From Pseudoalteromonas aurantia 208 (lineage in GTDB: Bacteria > Pseudomonadota > Gammaproteobacteria > Enterobacterales > Alteromonadaceae): 64,000 nt of DNA. The notes under the pieces were generated by a model. The model worked only from the letters and a program-made list of their open reading frames with translations. It was not told the DNA's origin and did no database searches. Location of the stretch: positions 1,984,001 through 2,048,000 of the forward strand of contig NZ_AQGV01000012.1 in the NCBI RefSeq assembly GCF_014858725.1, given 5' to 3'. Below are positions 9,725-20,160 of the stretch, in pieces (positions within the stretch are counted from its first letter, which is position 1; every line of letters starts with the position of its first letter). Both the position numbers and the translations under genes were made by a program.

Positions 9725-10034
9725 ATATGGTTACCTATAAAATCATCGCACGCGGTAAAATTATTGTTAATAGAGCAAAGAATAACGGCAATAAAAACAA
9801 ATAACCATAAAAACAGAGCAGAGTTACAAAAGGTAACATATTTAATGACTTATGTTACAAATGCATGCCATAAAACCCCTGACTAGTGCACATACTGCAA
9901 CATATTAATAGCTTTAAACGTATCACAGTGACTATCCCAAAAAGTACATTTTTTCTTAAATTTCAGGTTTATTAATTTTTTCATATTTGACTATGAAAGA
10001 ATGTCATCAATGTAAGAAACAAGGAGTGACTAAC

Positions 10035-10475
10035 TTGAGCATCATAACATCAGTACCACAAAACAGTTTTATCGACACAGCTCGATTATGCATTAAGCAG
10101 ATCAATGAGAGTTTAAGCTCACCAAATTACATACACTTGACCAGCAACACGCCTTTTATATTACATGGCGCATATAAAAACGATTCAGCCTGTATCCCCT
10201 TAACATTTATTGGCGTAAACGAAAGCCAATTATTATCTCATTCACAATTTACAGGTCACCTCATCGATTTAACAAATGAGATCCGTAGTCAGGAGTATAT
10301 GGATGAAGCATTATTGATCATTCTCATTACACGCAGAAATAGTCAGCCCATGCTCGCCTTGTTCTCAGAATTTGAAACACTTAATCGACAACTCCCCTCA
10401 ATAGATATATTGGCTCGTATGATCACCTGCACTGAAATGGCAAAGTTATTTCAAAGGCAGTATCTCCAGCAATAG
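10035..10475 (+). CDS. Hypothetical protein, start uncertain
   Basis: Not recognised. The best ribosome-binding site is AAGGAG at 10021-10026, eight bases before a TTG at 10035, giving a 146-residue soluble protein beginning MSIITSVPQ. An in-frame ATG at 9993 would add a short N-terminal extension containing CHQCKK, but it has no clear Shine-Dalgarno. The frame shows alternating hydrophobic and polar segments without a signal peptide or membrane helix; LLIILITRR and MLALFSEFETL look like a beta strand and a helix. It lies just upstream of the EAL protein in the same direction (162-base gap) and might act with it. No function is claimed. Confidence 0.6.
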   Translation: MSIITSVPQNSFIDTARLCIKQINESLSSPNYIHLTSNTPFILHGAYKNDSACIPLTFIGVNESQLLSHSQFTGHLIDLTNEIRSQEYMDEALLIILITRRNSQPMLALFSEFETLNRQLPSIDILARMITCTEMAKLFQRQYLQQ

Positions 10476-10637
10476 ATCACTTAATTAACATTGAAGCGCA
10501 ATAAAAATATAAAAACCACAACAAAAAAAATGACAGCGCTATCATTAAAAAGGCTAGTTTTATAGACTTATAACAATTGCAGCGCTGATAACTTACCGTT
10601 ACTATTGTTGCAAACCAAATGATTTAAATGAATTATC

Positions 10638-12851
10638 TTGTATAACTTGCGACACTTTTTTTATCTCGATGACAATGTTCAATTACCACAACAAATGGTC
10701 AATTGGCGGATCAGTGCCCTTCGCATCATTTTAGTAACCATGTTGAGTATCTGCGTTGTCATATTACTCCATAATCTTCATGCCTTAAATGACACAAAAA
10801 ATACTCAGAACTTACAAGTTGCACTGAGCTTAACGACCATTTTGGCCGCTCTGTTATGTTTAAGCCAAAAATTCTACCAGCTCTGTGCGCATGCTTTATT
10901 ATTAGTCATTATTGCAGCAGCAATCTCAATAAACCTATTTACTCCTGCATTGCAAGTAGCACAAATAGGTTCGATTTTTACCTACGTTACCCCCATCATT
11001 GCTTTATTATTAATCGGACAAAAAACGGCCTCTTGCTACGCAATTCTTAACCTAATTCCTCTGTATTTTATTTTTCAAGATCTCAGCACCTCAGTGCTCA
11101 ATGCCCAAAATGAAGTGCTCAATAACGCCAATTATTACGTTCATTGCTTAGTGTTTTTCTTTTTCAACATTTGTATTCCTTTAGCGGTGTGGAGAACAAG
11201 CTTGGCAGCAAACCGCCTACATAAACAGTTTCAAAAACACACAAAACTTTTAGAGAAACAAAAGAACTTATATCGAAAATTCTTTCAAAAAGCCTATTCT
11301 GCGATCATATTAGTCAACGAAGAACAGCAAATAGTTGAAGCAAACCAAAAAGCTAAACAGCTATTAAACTTATATCATCACCCGTTACCTTGCCCAATTA
11401 GCCATGTCTTAAATGCGGCACTTGATCACACCACAAAACTCTATAAGGTCAACAATGCTATTGTACAAATTGACGCGCAAGAGCATCATGAAAAATCACT
11501 ATCAGCATGGTATTTAAGTGACGCATCAGAACAATTCTACTTACAACAGCAGTTCAAAGCGCTCGGAGCCCAACACCATCAAACAAAATATTTCAATACC
11601 CACGTCAATTTGCCAAATACGACATGGTTAACAGAACAAATTGACACAGCCATTCAAGGAGGAGAACCCTTTGCGATAGCCATTGCAGATAATCAAAACT
11701 TACAAATGTTGGAACATGGTATCACCGCTGAACAAAGGAAGTTGCTATATAAACATATTAATAAGCTGTTTGAGCACTACCCTCAAGCTGGCAGTTCTGT
11801 TGCTTATTTAGGCTCGGGTAGAATTGGTTTTATTGCTCAGTACCATGAGTCATTACTAACAGTTGCTAAACATTGGCAGAATAATTTGGACTTTTGGGTG
11901 AAGCTTGGAGAGCTACAATACCATGCAAAATATGCCATTTCTCTCGCTGCCTACCCTCAGCATGGATATAGCGCTGAACGTCTAATCAAAAACGCAGTGC
12001 AAGCATGCGAGCTACGCCAATCAAACTCTTTATGCTCTATTTTTGACTTTAGTATCAAAAAACAACGACTCGCTCGCCACGAAATGGCACTTTTACTTGA
12101 AAAGGCACTTGAACAAGATGAACTTGAAATATACTTACAAGGTAAGCATTTCTCTTGCAGTCGCCTTATTGGTTTTGAGGCGCTAGCACGCTGGAATTGT
12201 AAATTGCTTGGTTTTGTCCCCGCAGGCGAATTTATTGCTATCGCCGAAGAGTTTGGCTTAATTGAGATGCTAACTCAGCATATTATAAGAAAATTATGCC
12301 AAACTCTATCTCACTATCCTGAGCTACCAATTCCCGTTGCAGTGAATGTCAGTGCACAAGACTTAGAACAAGACGACTTTGCCGCTCAAATAAAAGCTCA
12401 CTTATCGGATCACCGACTCAGTCCTAGCGCGATTGAACTTGAATTAACCGAGTACAGTATTGCAAATGACAGAGCACATACTTTAATGCAATTAAAGTCG
12501 TTAAGTCAGTATGGCGTAAAAATTGCAATCGATGACTTCGGCACAGGGTACTCAAATATCGCCCGCTTAATTGAATACCCTATCACTCGCCTTAAATTTG
12601 ATCGCAGCTTACTCGATCGAATTGATAGCGACAGAAACCAGCACGCATTACTCAGTGGAATGGTAAAAATATGTGCTGAAATGGGGATTGCAGCACTCGC
12701 TGAAGGCGTTGAAACACCTATACAACGTGACGCACTCGCAAGCCTAGGCATGCAAGAGTTTCAAGGCTATTTATACTCAAAGCCTCAGCCTATAGAGCAA
12801 GTGCTGAGTGAATTCGTCAATGAAATACAAAGTGGGCTGCGTACCTACTAA
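10638..12851 (+). CDS. Membrane-bound EAL-domain c-di-GMP phosphodiesterase with degenerate GGDEF
   Basis: Predicted to hydrolyse cyclic di-GMP. Order over about 737 residues: six or so N-terminal membrane helices (28-185), a coiled-coil link, a PAS-like segment (about 213-250), a GGDEF-like domain (about 330-460) whose signature is replaced by LGSGRIGF, and an EAL domain (about 480-730). The EAL catalytic set is intact: FEALAR, NVSAQDL, ELTE, DDFGTGYS, LKFDRS and AEGVET. The diguanylate cyclase half should therefore be inactive or regulatory and the phosphodiesterase half active. The start is uncertain: TTG at 10638 fits the frame but has a poor Shine-Dalgarno, and the first in-frame ATG is at 10695. 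Confidence 0.88.
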   Translation: MYNLRHFFYLDDNVQLPQQMVNWRISALRIILVTMLSICVVILLHNLHALNDTKNTQNLQVALSLTTILAALLCLSQKFYQLCAHALLLVIIAAAISINLFTPALQVAQIGSIFTYVTPIIALLLIGQKTASCYAILNLIPLYFIFQDLSTSVLNAQNEVLNNANYYVHCLVFFFFNICIPLAVWRTSLAANRLHKQFQKHTKLLEKQKNLYRKFFQKAYSAIILVNEEQQIVEANQKAKQLLNLYHHPLPCPISHVLNAALDHTTKLYKVNNAIVQIDAQEHHEKSLSAWYLSDASEQFYLQQQFKALGAQHHQTKYFNTHVNLPNTTWLTEQIDTAIQGGEPFAIAIADNQNLQMLEHGITAEQRKLLYKHINKLFEHYPQAGSSVAYLGSGRIGFIAQYHESLLTVAKHWQNNLDFWVKLGELQYHAKYAISLAAYPQHGYSAERLIKNAVQACELRQSNSLCSIFDFSIKKQRLARHEMALLLEKALEQDELEIYLQGKHFSCSRLIGFEALARWNCKLLGFVPAGEFIAIAEEFGLIEMLTQHIIRKLCQTLSHYPELPIPVAVNVSAQDLEQDDFAAQIKAHLSDHRLSPSAIELELTEYSIANDRAHTLMQLKSLSQYGVKIAIDDFGTGYSNIARLIEYPITRLKFDRSLLDRIDSDRNQHALLSGMVKICAEMGIAALAEGVETPIQRDALASLGMQEFQGYLYSKPQPIEQVLSEFVNEIQSGLRTY

Positions 12852-12884
12852 ACCAGATGTAAACCCAATAGCCTTAATAATGAC

Positions 12885-12901
12885 AGCGGCGAATCGCCGC
12901 T
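12885..12901. terminator. GC-rich terminator hairpin between convergent genes
   Basis: The 7-bp stem AGCGGCG/CGCCGCT with a 3-base loop lies between the convergent EAL gene (ends 12851) and chemoreceptor gene (ends 12935). Flanks are AT-rich but lack a strong T-run, so it is a moderate candidate for both. Confidence 0.55.
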
Positions 12902-12934
12902 TCAATCTTAAAATATGTTTTAAGCAGGTAGGCA

Positions 12935-15271
12935 CTACAACTTAAAGCGTGAGACCAATTCTTTCAAACGCATATACTCCCCTTCCAGTTCATTACAACA
13001 ACCTGATGCGCTATCGATTGATTGATTGTTATTCGATGCGAGTTCACTTATAGAAGAGACCTGCTGTGCCATATCACGAGCAACCGCACTTTGCTCCGCA
13101 GTGGCAGTGGCAACTTGTGAATTATAACCTTCAATTTGCGCCACCTCTTGGTTTATTTCTTCAAACGAGCCGGTCACCTTGTGTGTGGTATCTAAGGTAT
13201 CTTCTACGCTACCTAACGCAATTTTCATGGTGCTCACAGTTTGTTGTGTTCCATGTTGCAGTGTTTCAATAATAGTTTGAATTTCTTTTGTAGAGTCTTG
13301 AGTTTTTTGTGCCAAAGAGCGCACTTCATCCGCAACCACAGCAAACCCCCGCCCTTGTTCACCCGCACGAGCTGCTTCAATTGCCGCATTCAATGCCAAC
13401 AGATTGGTTTGTTCAGCAATGCCTCTGATCACTTCCAAAACAGAACCTATATCATTACTGTCTTTTGCAACTCTATCAACGCTATTAGATGTCGTTGAGA
13501 TCGTTTCTTTCAACGTCTCATTGTGATGCATATTTGCTTCTACATTGCGTTTTCCAACATTAACTTGATCCACCGCTGCATGCGTCGCATGATTGGAGCT
13601 TTTCGCTGATTGCGCTAATGAGTCTGACGTCTGAGCCATCTCTTCTATTGCAGCAGACAACCTCAATGTCATTTCTGACTGCTCTTCTGACTGTGTTGTT
13701 ACAATATTAAAGTTATCTCTCAATGCCATCACTGAACGACTTAAATTAATCGAGGACTCTGATACCTCTTGCATGGCTTCGTTAATACTTTGCATCATTA
13801 AGTTAAACGAACGTTCAACTTGGCCAATTTCATCTTTATCCGACTTTCCTGTTCGCAAATCTGCTCTCAAAGACAAGTCGAGGCTATTCGCTACCGTCAT
13901 TACAAAATCGTTCAGTTGTAATATTGGCTTAGATAAATAACTTCCTAATACCCAAGCAGCAGTTAAGCCTAAAGTAATAATTATCAAGGTACTAATAGCA
14001 ACGGTAGTTACCAGCGTATTGTGGATATCATCCAAGGCAGCAAATCCTTCAGATTCATCTATTTCACTTAGAATTGCCCACTGAGCACCACCTACTTGTA
14101 TCATGCCATATGCCGACGCAACTTTGACTCCTCTATAATCCTCAACGAGTTCAAAGTTTTGCTCGCCTCGCAACGCTGAGCGTACCGCCTTTGTATCTAC
14201 AGGTGCAATGCCCAAAGACGAGTCCCGCGTATCAATTTGTTTTATAATGTCACTATCAATACCCGATTGACTCAATGCCGCTAAGTATGCTGATTTATCT
14301 TCCAATAAAAACCGGCTTTGAGAGCGCATAAGTCGGTCTTGGCCAACCAAATACGTTTCACCCGACAACCCTAAACCTCGAGATTGCCACTGTTGTTGAT
14401 ACGTCATAATGTCATTAATTCGATCGACGGGCGCTTGTAAAATCAATACACCTATGAGGTTGCCATGTTTATATATAGGTGATGAAAAAAACCCAGCTGG
14501 CGCTTCATATGATGGTGTATATGGCTGAAAGTCAACGACTTTCACTTCACCATCGGATAAGTTCATTCCGGCTTGGAAAGCTTTCCCCAGGCCTGAATTA
14601 GCATACGCCCCACTTTTTAATGAAGTAGCAAAGTCTAGCTCTTTAAATACCGAATAAACCACATTCCCCGTATTCGCGTCTGCGATAAAAATATCATAGT
14701 AGCCAAAGGCCTCTAAGATTTTTTTATACGCCGTATGGTATTGAACATGTGCATCTTGATATGCACTACCATCGCCAGGGTTAATAAGTTCACTTTTACT
14801 GCCCAATGGATGCGAGTTATTCGCAATATAAGTATATTGTAAAGCTCGACCATTGTCTGACAGCGCATTTTTCAGCCGTTGTACATCTATCGCTTTCCCA
14901 TCATTCAGCGATATATAGGCCGTTAAGAATTGTTGCTGATAGAACTGCGATAACTTATTATCTATTTGATTAGAAGCAGCGCCAGTGTCTGACAATCCAT
15001 ATTGCTCAAACGCTCGGCCAAATTTTACCGTTGCATCCATTGTCATTGTTGAACTGGCTAACGTGGTAATGTGTTGCTCTATATTTTCTATGTAACTGAC
15101 AATTTGTTCAGCTTTAGCATCTCTTAATCCCACTAACCTGTTTTTGAGTTGCTCTTCCAGCGCCTTTGACGTCATCGATTCCGCAATGGTTGTCAGTACT
15201 ATGGATGTTGCAAGTACGCCAACAGCAATGATAATCGCTACATTCATAACAATTTTTGTTTTTATACGCAC
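12935..15271 (-). CDS. Methyl-accepting chemotaxis protein
   Basis: Transmembrane chemoreceptor that controls CheA activity in response to a periplasmic ligand. The 778-residue product has a first membrane helix (about 8-30), a large periplasmic region (31-418) of dCache type with [17 protein letters not shown] and [17 protein letters not shown], a second helix (about 420-444), a HAMP domain (445-500) and a cytoplasmic four-helix signalling domain. The hairpin tip [20 protein letters not shown] with [12 protein letters not shown] (about 620-651) is the invariant receptor signature. The C-terminus, SRFKL, shows no CheR-tethering pentapeptide. Ligand unknown. Its promoter region faces the divergent FIST-kinase operon. 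Confidence 0.95.
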   Translation of the reverse strand: MRIKTKIVMNVAIIIAVGVLATSIVLTTIAESMTSKALEEQLKNRLVGLRDAKAEQIVSYIENIEQHITTLASSTMTMDATVKFGRAFEQYGLSDTGAASNQIDNKLSQFYQQQFLTAYISLNDGKAIDVQRLKNALSDNGRALQYTYIANNSHPLGSKSELINPGDGSAYQDAHVQYHTAYKKILEAFGYYDIFIADANTGNVVYSVFKELDFATSLKSGAYANSGLGKAFQAGMNLSDGEVKVVDFQPYTPSYEAPAGFFSSPIYKHGNLIGVLILQAPVDRINDIMTYQQQWQSRGLGLSGETYLVGQDRLMRSQSRFLLEDKSAYLAALSQSGIDSDIIKQIDTRDSSLGIAPVDTKAVRSALRGEQNFELVEDYRGVKVASAYGMIQVGGAQWAILSEIDESEGFAALDDIHNTLVTTVAISTLIIITLGLTAAWVLGSYLSKPILQLNDFVMTVANSLDLSLRADLRTGKSDKDEIGQVERSFNLMMQSINEAMQEVSESSINLSRSVMALRDNFNIVTTQSEEQSEMTLRLSAAIEEMAQTSDSLAQSAKSSNHATHAAVDQVNVGKRNVEANMHHNETLKETISTTSNSVDRVAKDSNDIGSVLEVIRGIAEQTNLLALNAAIEAARAGEQGRGFAVVADEVRSLAQKTQDSTKEIQTIIETLQHGTQQTVSTMKIALGSVEDTLDTTHKVTGSFEEINQEVAQIEGYNSQVATATAEQSAVARDMAQQVSSISELASNNNQSIDSASGCCNELEGEYMRLKELVSRFKL

Positions 15272-15583
15272 ACTACTACCTCACCTTTAAAAACATAAAA
15301 TATCCCTTAAGTGTCTTATAAAATTTAGTTGAGTTAACCGTAATAGCCAAACCAAAAACCCATAAAAAAGTATTTATTTTTCATATGGCTGACTATACAG
15401 CTAATTGACTAACTAAATATCTCCGCGATATTAATACCATCACAATATATCGCTTAGTTTGACGTTTGTATGACAACTGGTATCTTTGCATAAGTGAGTA
15501 TGCTGAAAGCAATAATTGATGCTCTAATTGATTAATCTATATTAAATAAGCAGCTAAATAATACAGGTTTAAATTACTGGGGA
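15272..15583. other. Intergenic region between divergent chemoreceptor and FIST operon
   Basis: A 312-base AT-rich region carrying both promoters. I looked for NsrR-, NorR- and DNR/FNR-like sites because of the possible nitric-oxide link of the FIST operon and saw none convincing. No extra coding frame is apparent. Confidence 0.4.
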
Positions 15584-16765
15584 ATGCCTTTGTTTAAATT
15601 TAATTGTTACTCCTCAAACAGCACTGATACACCACATGCACTCAATGAGATTGAGGCACAGCTTAATCACGCACATAACGCCACATTTTTAATTGTTTAT
15701 TTTGATGTGCAATTAAACGCTGAGGTAATTTGGCGATGGCTATCAGCACAGTTTGAGAATACACAATTCATTCTAAGCAGCTCATGCCAAGGGAGCTTTT
15801 GCCACAATGAATACTATAATCACGCTTTTGCTACACTCACAGTAGTTAGCATCAGCGACCCATCTGGCTATTATTTCGTCAGCTCTGGTAAGCGAGATAA
15901 TTTATCGACATTTGACACGGCGCAAAGTGCCACTAACCAACTACTCAAAAACACCTTCAGTGAATCACCTGAGCTACTTTGGATCACCCTCTCGCCTGGA
16001 GATGAAGAGCAAGCCATAGCTGGAATACAAGCAGCTATCGGGCAACGAGTCCCTATTATAGGAGGGTCAGCATCAGATAACGATGTATCTGGTCAATGGC
16101 AAGTCTACACACATCACACAGCGACTCCCTGTAGCATGGCCATCGCGAGTCTAACGCCTTCGGTAGCCGTTTCGTTTTCATTCTCTTCTGGTTACGCTCC
16201 ATCGGGTCTTACAACTAAAGTCACACAAGCTTCTGGTAGAAATGTTGCTACACTCGATAATACGCCCGCGGCAATACGGTATAATCAATTAACAAATGGT
16301 ACCATTTCGCAAAGTCTCACGGGAGGTAACATTCTAGGCCTGACTTCCTTTCATCCAATAGGCCGAGAAGTCAGTAAAGATGAGTATTTATTGAGTCACC
16401 CTGAAAATGTCCACTCAAATGGCACTCTATCGTTATTCTCCAGCTTAGATGAAGGCGATGTTCTTCATATTATGCATGGTTCAACCGACAGTTTACTCCG
16501 CAGAGCACACCAGGTGATCCATAATGCGCAACACACACTTGATGACCCCGCTCTGTCAGGATGTATGCTTATTTATTGTGCTGGCTGCATGCTCAGCGTT
16601 AAGTCTCAATTTGAACAAGTTACTAAGAACATTTGCCAAGATTTTAACAGTGTACCTGTCGCAGGAGTCTATACCTTTGGTGAACAAGGTTGCTTTTTAG
16701 ATGGCCAATCTCGACATGGAAATTTAATGATTTCTGCTCTCGTATTTGGTGCCACACATGATTAA
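15584..16765 (+). CDS. FIST-domain sensory protein (NosP-like candidate)
   Basis: A 393-residue soluble protein with FIST_N (about 35-205) and FIST_C (about 220-370) domains, recognisable from VPIIGGSASDN, FSFSSGYAPSG, PIGREVSKDEYL, GDVLHIM, CAGCMLSV and PVAGVYTFGEQG. FIST proteins bind small ligands. In Pseudomonas, Vibrio and Shewanella a heme-binding FIST protein, NosP, senses nitric oxide and inhibits a kinase encoded with it. Here the stop overlaps the start of a histidine kinase, the same arrangement. The product has several His and Cys residues, but the heme ligand cannot be named from sequence alone. There is no signal peptide, so it acts in the cytoplasm. Confidence 0.88.
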   Translation: MPLFKFNCYSSNSTDTPHALNEIEAQLNHAHNATFLIVYFDVQLNAEVIWRWLSAQFENTQFILSSSCQGSFCHNEYYNHAFATLTVVSISDPSGYYFVSSGKRDNLSTFDTAQSATNQLLKNTFSESPELLWITLSPGDEEQAIAGIQAAIGQRVPIIGGSASDNDVSGQWQVYTHHTATPCSMAIASLTPSVAVSFSFSSGYAPSGLTTKVTQASGRNVATLDNTPAAIRYNQLTNGTISQSLTGGNILGLTSFHPIGREVSKDEYLLSHPENVHSNGTLSLFSSLDEGDVLHIMHGSTDSLLRRAHQVIHNAQHTLDDPALSGCMLIYCAGCMLSVKSQFEQVTKNICQDFNSVPVAGVYTFGEQGCFLDGQSRHGNLMISALVFGATHD

Positions 16766-18155
16766 CAGCGAACATCAGCAACTTATCAAAGACAATGAAC
16801 GATTACTTGAAAAAGTAGCGAGACTAGAGAGAACAGTCGAAGTTACACGCACACAACAAGCTGAGTCTCTCGTTTTATTAGAAGGTATGAGCGCCTCTTT
16901 ACAAGCATCTACAGTTGAACAAATATATCAATCCGTGTTCACTACACTTAAAAAACAAACGCCTTTCGACACAGCCCTGTTACTCACACCGGCCATGCCG
17001 GGTACACTTAATGTGGCAGCCACAAGCAACAATGTACCTATGCAGCAAAACATTATTGTCGACCCCCTCTTAAAATCAGTGTTAACGGGGCCTGCAAAAG
17101 CCATCATTGATATTCAACTGCTCAATCCTGATTGGTTGCCAACACTGACAGCGCCCCACCATCACAGTGCACTCATTGCATCATTCAGCTATAAAAGCTC
17201 GGTCTGCTTATTGATGCTTTTTGATATAAATAAAGGTGCTTATTTACGAAAAGATGCCCAAGCAATCAATCGAATCACCGGACTTATAGAGCAAACACTC
17301 GATCAAGTAGAAAAGCGTTTTATAGAGCTAGAAGCACAACAGTTACGTGTCGAGTCTGAACGCGTACAAGGCAATCTACTGCGTCAAGAAAAAATGGCTT
17401 CTTTGGGGCAGTTAGCCGCAGGAATAGCACACGAGATCAATAACCCTATTAGCTTCATTGGCAGTAACTTGCAACTCATGCAAACGCAGGTCAAAAACTT
17501 GTATTTATTCCATCAGAACCTCAATAAACAGCTTGCACCTAGTAATCAGCGTCTCTTTACATTAATGGCAGAAACCTATCCATGTGACTTTCTTGAAAGT
17601 GACTTTAATGAACTCTTTAATGATTGTAGGGAAGGTGTCGAACGGGTGAGTTACATTGTAAAGTCATTAAAAACCTACTGCCAAGCCAATGACAGTAACT
17701 GGCAGTTAAATAATGTTTGCGAAGGATTTAGCCTCACTCTAAAAATGCTTGAAAATCAGTTAAAATATAATTGTGTCATTTCAGAGTATCACGCTGATAT
17801 TCCCGACAGTTACTGCATCAACAGTGAGCTAAATCAAGTGTACTTAAATTTGTTACTTAATGCTGTACAAAGTATGCATGGTCACGGCAAAATAATCATT
17901 CGTAGTTACGCTAAAAACAATACCATTTTTATAGAAGTGCAAGACAACGGTATGGGTATTGCGCCCTCTAAAATTAACCGAATCTTTGACCCTTTTTATA
18001 CTACCAAAGAAGTTGGTCAAGGCACCGGCTTAGGACTCTCTATTTCACATGCTATTGTGAAAAAACACCAAGGAGAGATACATGTTAAAAGTAAAGTAAA
18101 TCAAGGAAGTAAATTTACTATTGCACTTCCTGTTTTATCGCTTCCACCGACCTGA
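16758..18155 (+). CDS. Cytosolic sensor histidine kinase, partner of the FIST protein
   Basis: Predicted kinase with an N-terminal coiled coil (1-45), a GAF-like region (about 50-180), a second coiled coil, a HisKA domain with phosphorylated His about 225 (GIAHEINNP), and a HATPase domain with N box (LNLLLNAVQSM), G1 (VQDNGMGI), F box (FDPFYTT) and G2 (GTGLGLSIS). The ATG at 16758 overlaps the FIST stop in ATGATTAA; an in-frame TTG at 16746 is less likely. It has 465 residues, no membrane helix, no receiver and no HPt domain, so it must signal to a separately encoded partner. The GAF-plus-kinase form is like other soluble kinases cotranscribed with NosP. Confidence 0.92.
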   Translation: MINSEHQQLIKDNERLLEKVARLERTVEVTRTQQAESLVLLEGMSASLQASTVEQIYQSVFTTLKKQTPFDTALLLTPAMPGTLNVAATSNNVPMQQNIIVDPLLKSVLTGPAKAIIDIQLLNPDWLPTLTAPHHHSALIASFSYKSSVCLLMLFDINKGAYLRKDAQAINRITGLIEQTLDQVEKRFIELEAQQLRVESERVQGNLLRQEKMASLGQLAAGIAHEINNPISFIGSNLQLMQTQVKNLYLFHQNLNKQLAPSNQRLFTLMAETYPCDFLESDFNELFNDCREGVERVSYIVKSLKTYCQANDSNWQLNNVCEGFSLTLKMLENQLKYNCVISEYHADIPDSYCINSELNQVYLNLLLNAVQSMHGHGKIIIRSYAKNNTIFIEVQDNGMGIAPSKINRIFDPFYTTKEVGQGTGLGLSISHAIVKKHQGEIHVKSKVNQGSKFTIALPVLSLPPT

Positions 18156-18224
18156 ATACGCAAAGCTGGTCTATTGAATCCATGCCACTAAATATAAGAT
18201 CTATTTTTACACAAAAAAACACAC

Positions 18225-18258
18225 AGCCAAAAGGGAAGTATTGGGGTTGGCTTTTTTC
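18225..18258 (+). terminator. Rho-independent terminator after the FIST-kinase operon
   Basis: Arms AGCCAA (18225-18230) and TTGGCT (18247-18252) are followed by a T-rich run (TTTTTCT), 70 bases after the kinase stop. The loop is long (16 bases), so moderate strength. Confidence 0.55.
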
Positions 18259-18343
18259 TATAAAATTAATTGACGCAATACGTACAGATTTCAGCTTATA
18301 AAATAACGCTTATAGTCAAGAATATTGATATGAGTACACACAT

Positions 18344-18371
18344 AAAAAACGCCTAATTAAGGCGCTTTTTT
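18344..18371. terminator. Bidirectional terminator near the abgT-like gene end
   Basis: An A-run, CGCC, a 7-base loop TAATTAA, GGCG and a T-run form a symmetric hairpin usable in both directions. It is placed 47 bases beyond the stop of the minus-strand transporter, and it backs up the kinase terminator on the plus strand. Confidence 0.8.
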
Positions 18372-18417
18372 AAATGCCACACTTTAAGTAAAGTGTACGC
18401 GATATTGCGTTTATCAA

Positions 18418-19965
18418 CTATGGGTATGTATAGCTTGACTGCAAACCAAGTGGAAAACCAAGTCCCCAATATGCAAGCAAAAATAAACTCCAACCAATTA
18501 AAAATGCGATTGAGTACGGTAACATCATCGCAATCAGCGTTCCAATTCCAGTCCCTTTAACATACTTCTGACAATACACCACAACTAACGGAAAGTATGG
18601 CATCAAAGGCGTAATAATATTCGAGCTAGAATCACCTACGCGATAGGCCGCTTGTGTTAAATCAGGAGAAATACCTAATTGCATTAACATTGGCACAAAT
18701 ATGGGCCCTAGCAAGGCCCATTTAGCTGAGCTTGAACCAACGAAAAGGTTAACAAAAGCGGTTAAGAAGATAATACCTACCACGGTCACTGAGCTTGGCA
18801 ATGCCATTGCTTTTAATACTTGAGCACCTTCAATTGCCAATAATGCGCCCAAGTTTGATTGACTAAATGCAGCAATAAACAAAGCACAGAAAAATGCCAT
18901 TACAATATAATAGGCCATACTGCCCATTGCTTTGCTCATTGCATCTATCATATCTTTCGAGCTTTTAAATGTCCCAACCATGAAACCGAATATGGCACCA
19001 GGGATCCAAAACAGTAAAAAGATCAGCGGGACGATAGACTGCATAAGGGGGGCACTAAAATCAGTTAATGAACCATTAGGGCTGCGTAATGCAGATTCTT
19101 CGCCACTTGATGCATATGCGAGTAGCGCAAGTCCTGCAATCATCACTGAAGATGCCACATAAAAGGCTGTACGTTCCTTTCCTGTCACTTCATCAAAGGC
19201 TGGTAAGTTTTCAGTATCACCGTCTATCTGAGTGTCTTTTAGACGCGGCTCAATAATTTTATCGGTGATATACCAACCCAGTAAAATAATAAAAAGGCTT
19301 GATGCCGACGTGAAGAACCAATTGTTTAATGGGTTAATCGACATAGTTGGATCAATAATATGTGCGGCGCTTTGCGTAAAGCTTTGCAGTAATGGATCAA
19401 TACCAGAAGGAATAAAGTTTGCGCTAAAGCCACCACTAACCCCAGCAAAAGCTGCTGCAATACCAGCCAGCGGGTGTCGACCCATCGCATAATAGATAAC
19501 CCCTGCAATAGGGATCACCAAAACATAACCTGCATCAGTAGCCGTATGACTAACGATTGCAATTAATATAATGGATGGCGTTAATAACGCCTGAGGCGTT
19601 CTTTTTAGCATCAACTTTAAGCCCGCATTAATATAACCCGAGTGCTCAGCAACACCAACCCCTAACATCGCAACAAGTACAACACCTAATGGTGCAAACC
19701 CAGTGAATGTTTTAACCATAGAAGACAAAAAGCCAGCTAATGCATCCCCACTAAGTAAGTTATTTACAACAATCGCTTGTCCTGTTCTTGGGTCTATCGC
19801 ATCAAAGCTTGTGCCTGAAAATAACCAAGATAAAAACCAAATTAATATCATCGCAATTAAAAATATAATCGCTGGATCAGGTAACTTATTGCCGACTCGT
19901 TCTATTGAGTTCAAAAACCGCGTGATCACCCCTGAAGGTGCCGCTGCACTTGTTTGTTGCGTCAT
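18418..19965 (-). CDS. AbgT-family transporter
   Basis: Integral membrane protein of the AbgT family. E. coli AbgT imports p-aminobenzoyl-glutamate, while MtrF-type members export sulfonamides and p-aminobenzoate. The 515-residue length, roughly 11-13 hydrophobic segments and motifs LDxxERVGNKLPDP-like (SIERVGNKLPDPAIIF), HTATDAGYVLVIP, GGFSANFIPSGIDPLL and SSAKWALLGPIFVPML are characteristic. There are no peptidase genes (abgA/abgB) beside it, so import of folate breakdown products is not supported by context and an efflux role is equally possible. It is a single gene with terminators on its 3' side. Confidence 0.92.
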   Translation of the reverse strand: MTQQTSAAAPSGVITRFLNSIERVGNKLPDPAIIFLIAMILIWFLSWLFSGTSFDAIDPRTGQAIVVNNLLSGDALAGFLSSMVKTFTGFAPLGVVLVAMLGVGVAEHSGYINAGLKLMLKRTPQALLTPSIILIAIVSHTATDAGYVLVIPIAGVIYYAMGRHPLAGIAAAFAGVSGGFSANFIPSGIDPLLQSFTQSAAHIIDPTMSINPLNNWFFTSASSLFIILLGWYITDKIIEPRLKDTQIDGDTENLPAFDEVTGKERTAFYVASSVMIAGLALLAYASSGEESALRSPNGSLTDFSAPLMQSIVPLIFLLFWIPGAIFGFMVGTFKSSKDMIDAMSKAMGSMAYYIVMAFFCALFIAAFSQSNLGALLAIEGAQVLKAMALPSSVTVVGIIFLTAFVNLFVGSSSAKWALLGPIFVPMLMQLGISPDLTQAAYRVGDSSSNIITPLMPYFPLVVVYCQKYVKGTGIGTLIAMMLPYSIAFLIGWSLFLLAYWGLGFPLGLQSSYTYP

Positions 19966-20160
19966 CTTTCATCTCTAAATAGCAAAATTGATTAACCTTA
20001 ACGCAATTTACTATTAACTCGCAATAATTTGCGCCCTAAATTGGGACTAATAATGTAATATACCGCCTGATAGCACCTTTGAGATGTTTTTTTAGTCTAA
20101 TCGTCTTCAATTCTTTCACTTTGAACTATTCTTGTATTTAAGCTTCGTAAGGATATACCC

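Noticed and set aside
15272..15583. Search for NO-responsive (NsrR, NorR, DNR) sites before the FIST operon
   Set aside because: No sequence matched well enough to report.
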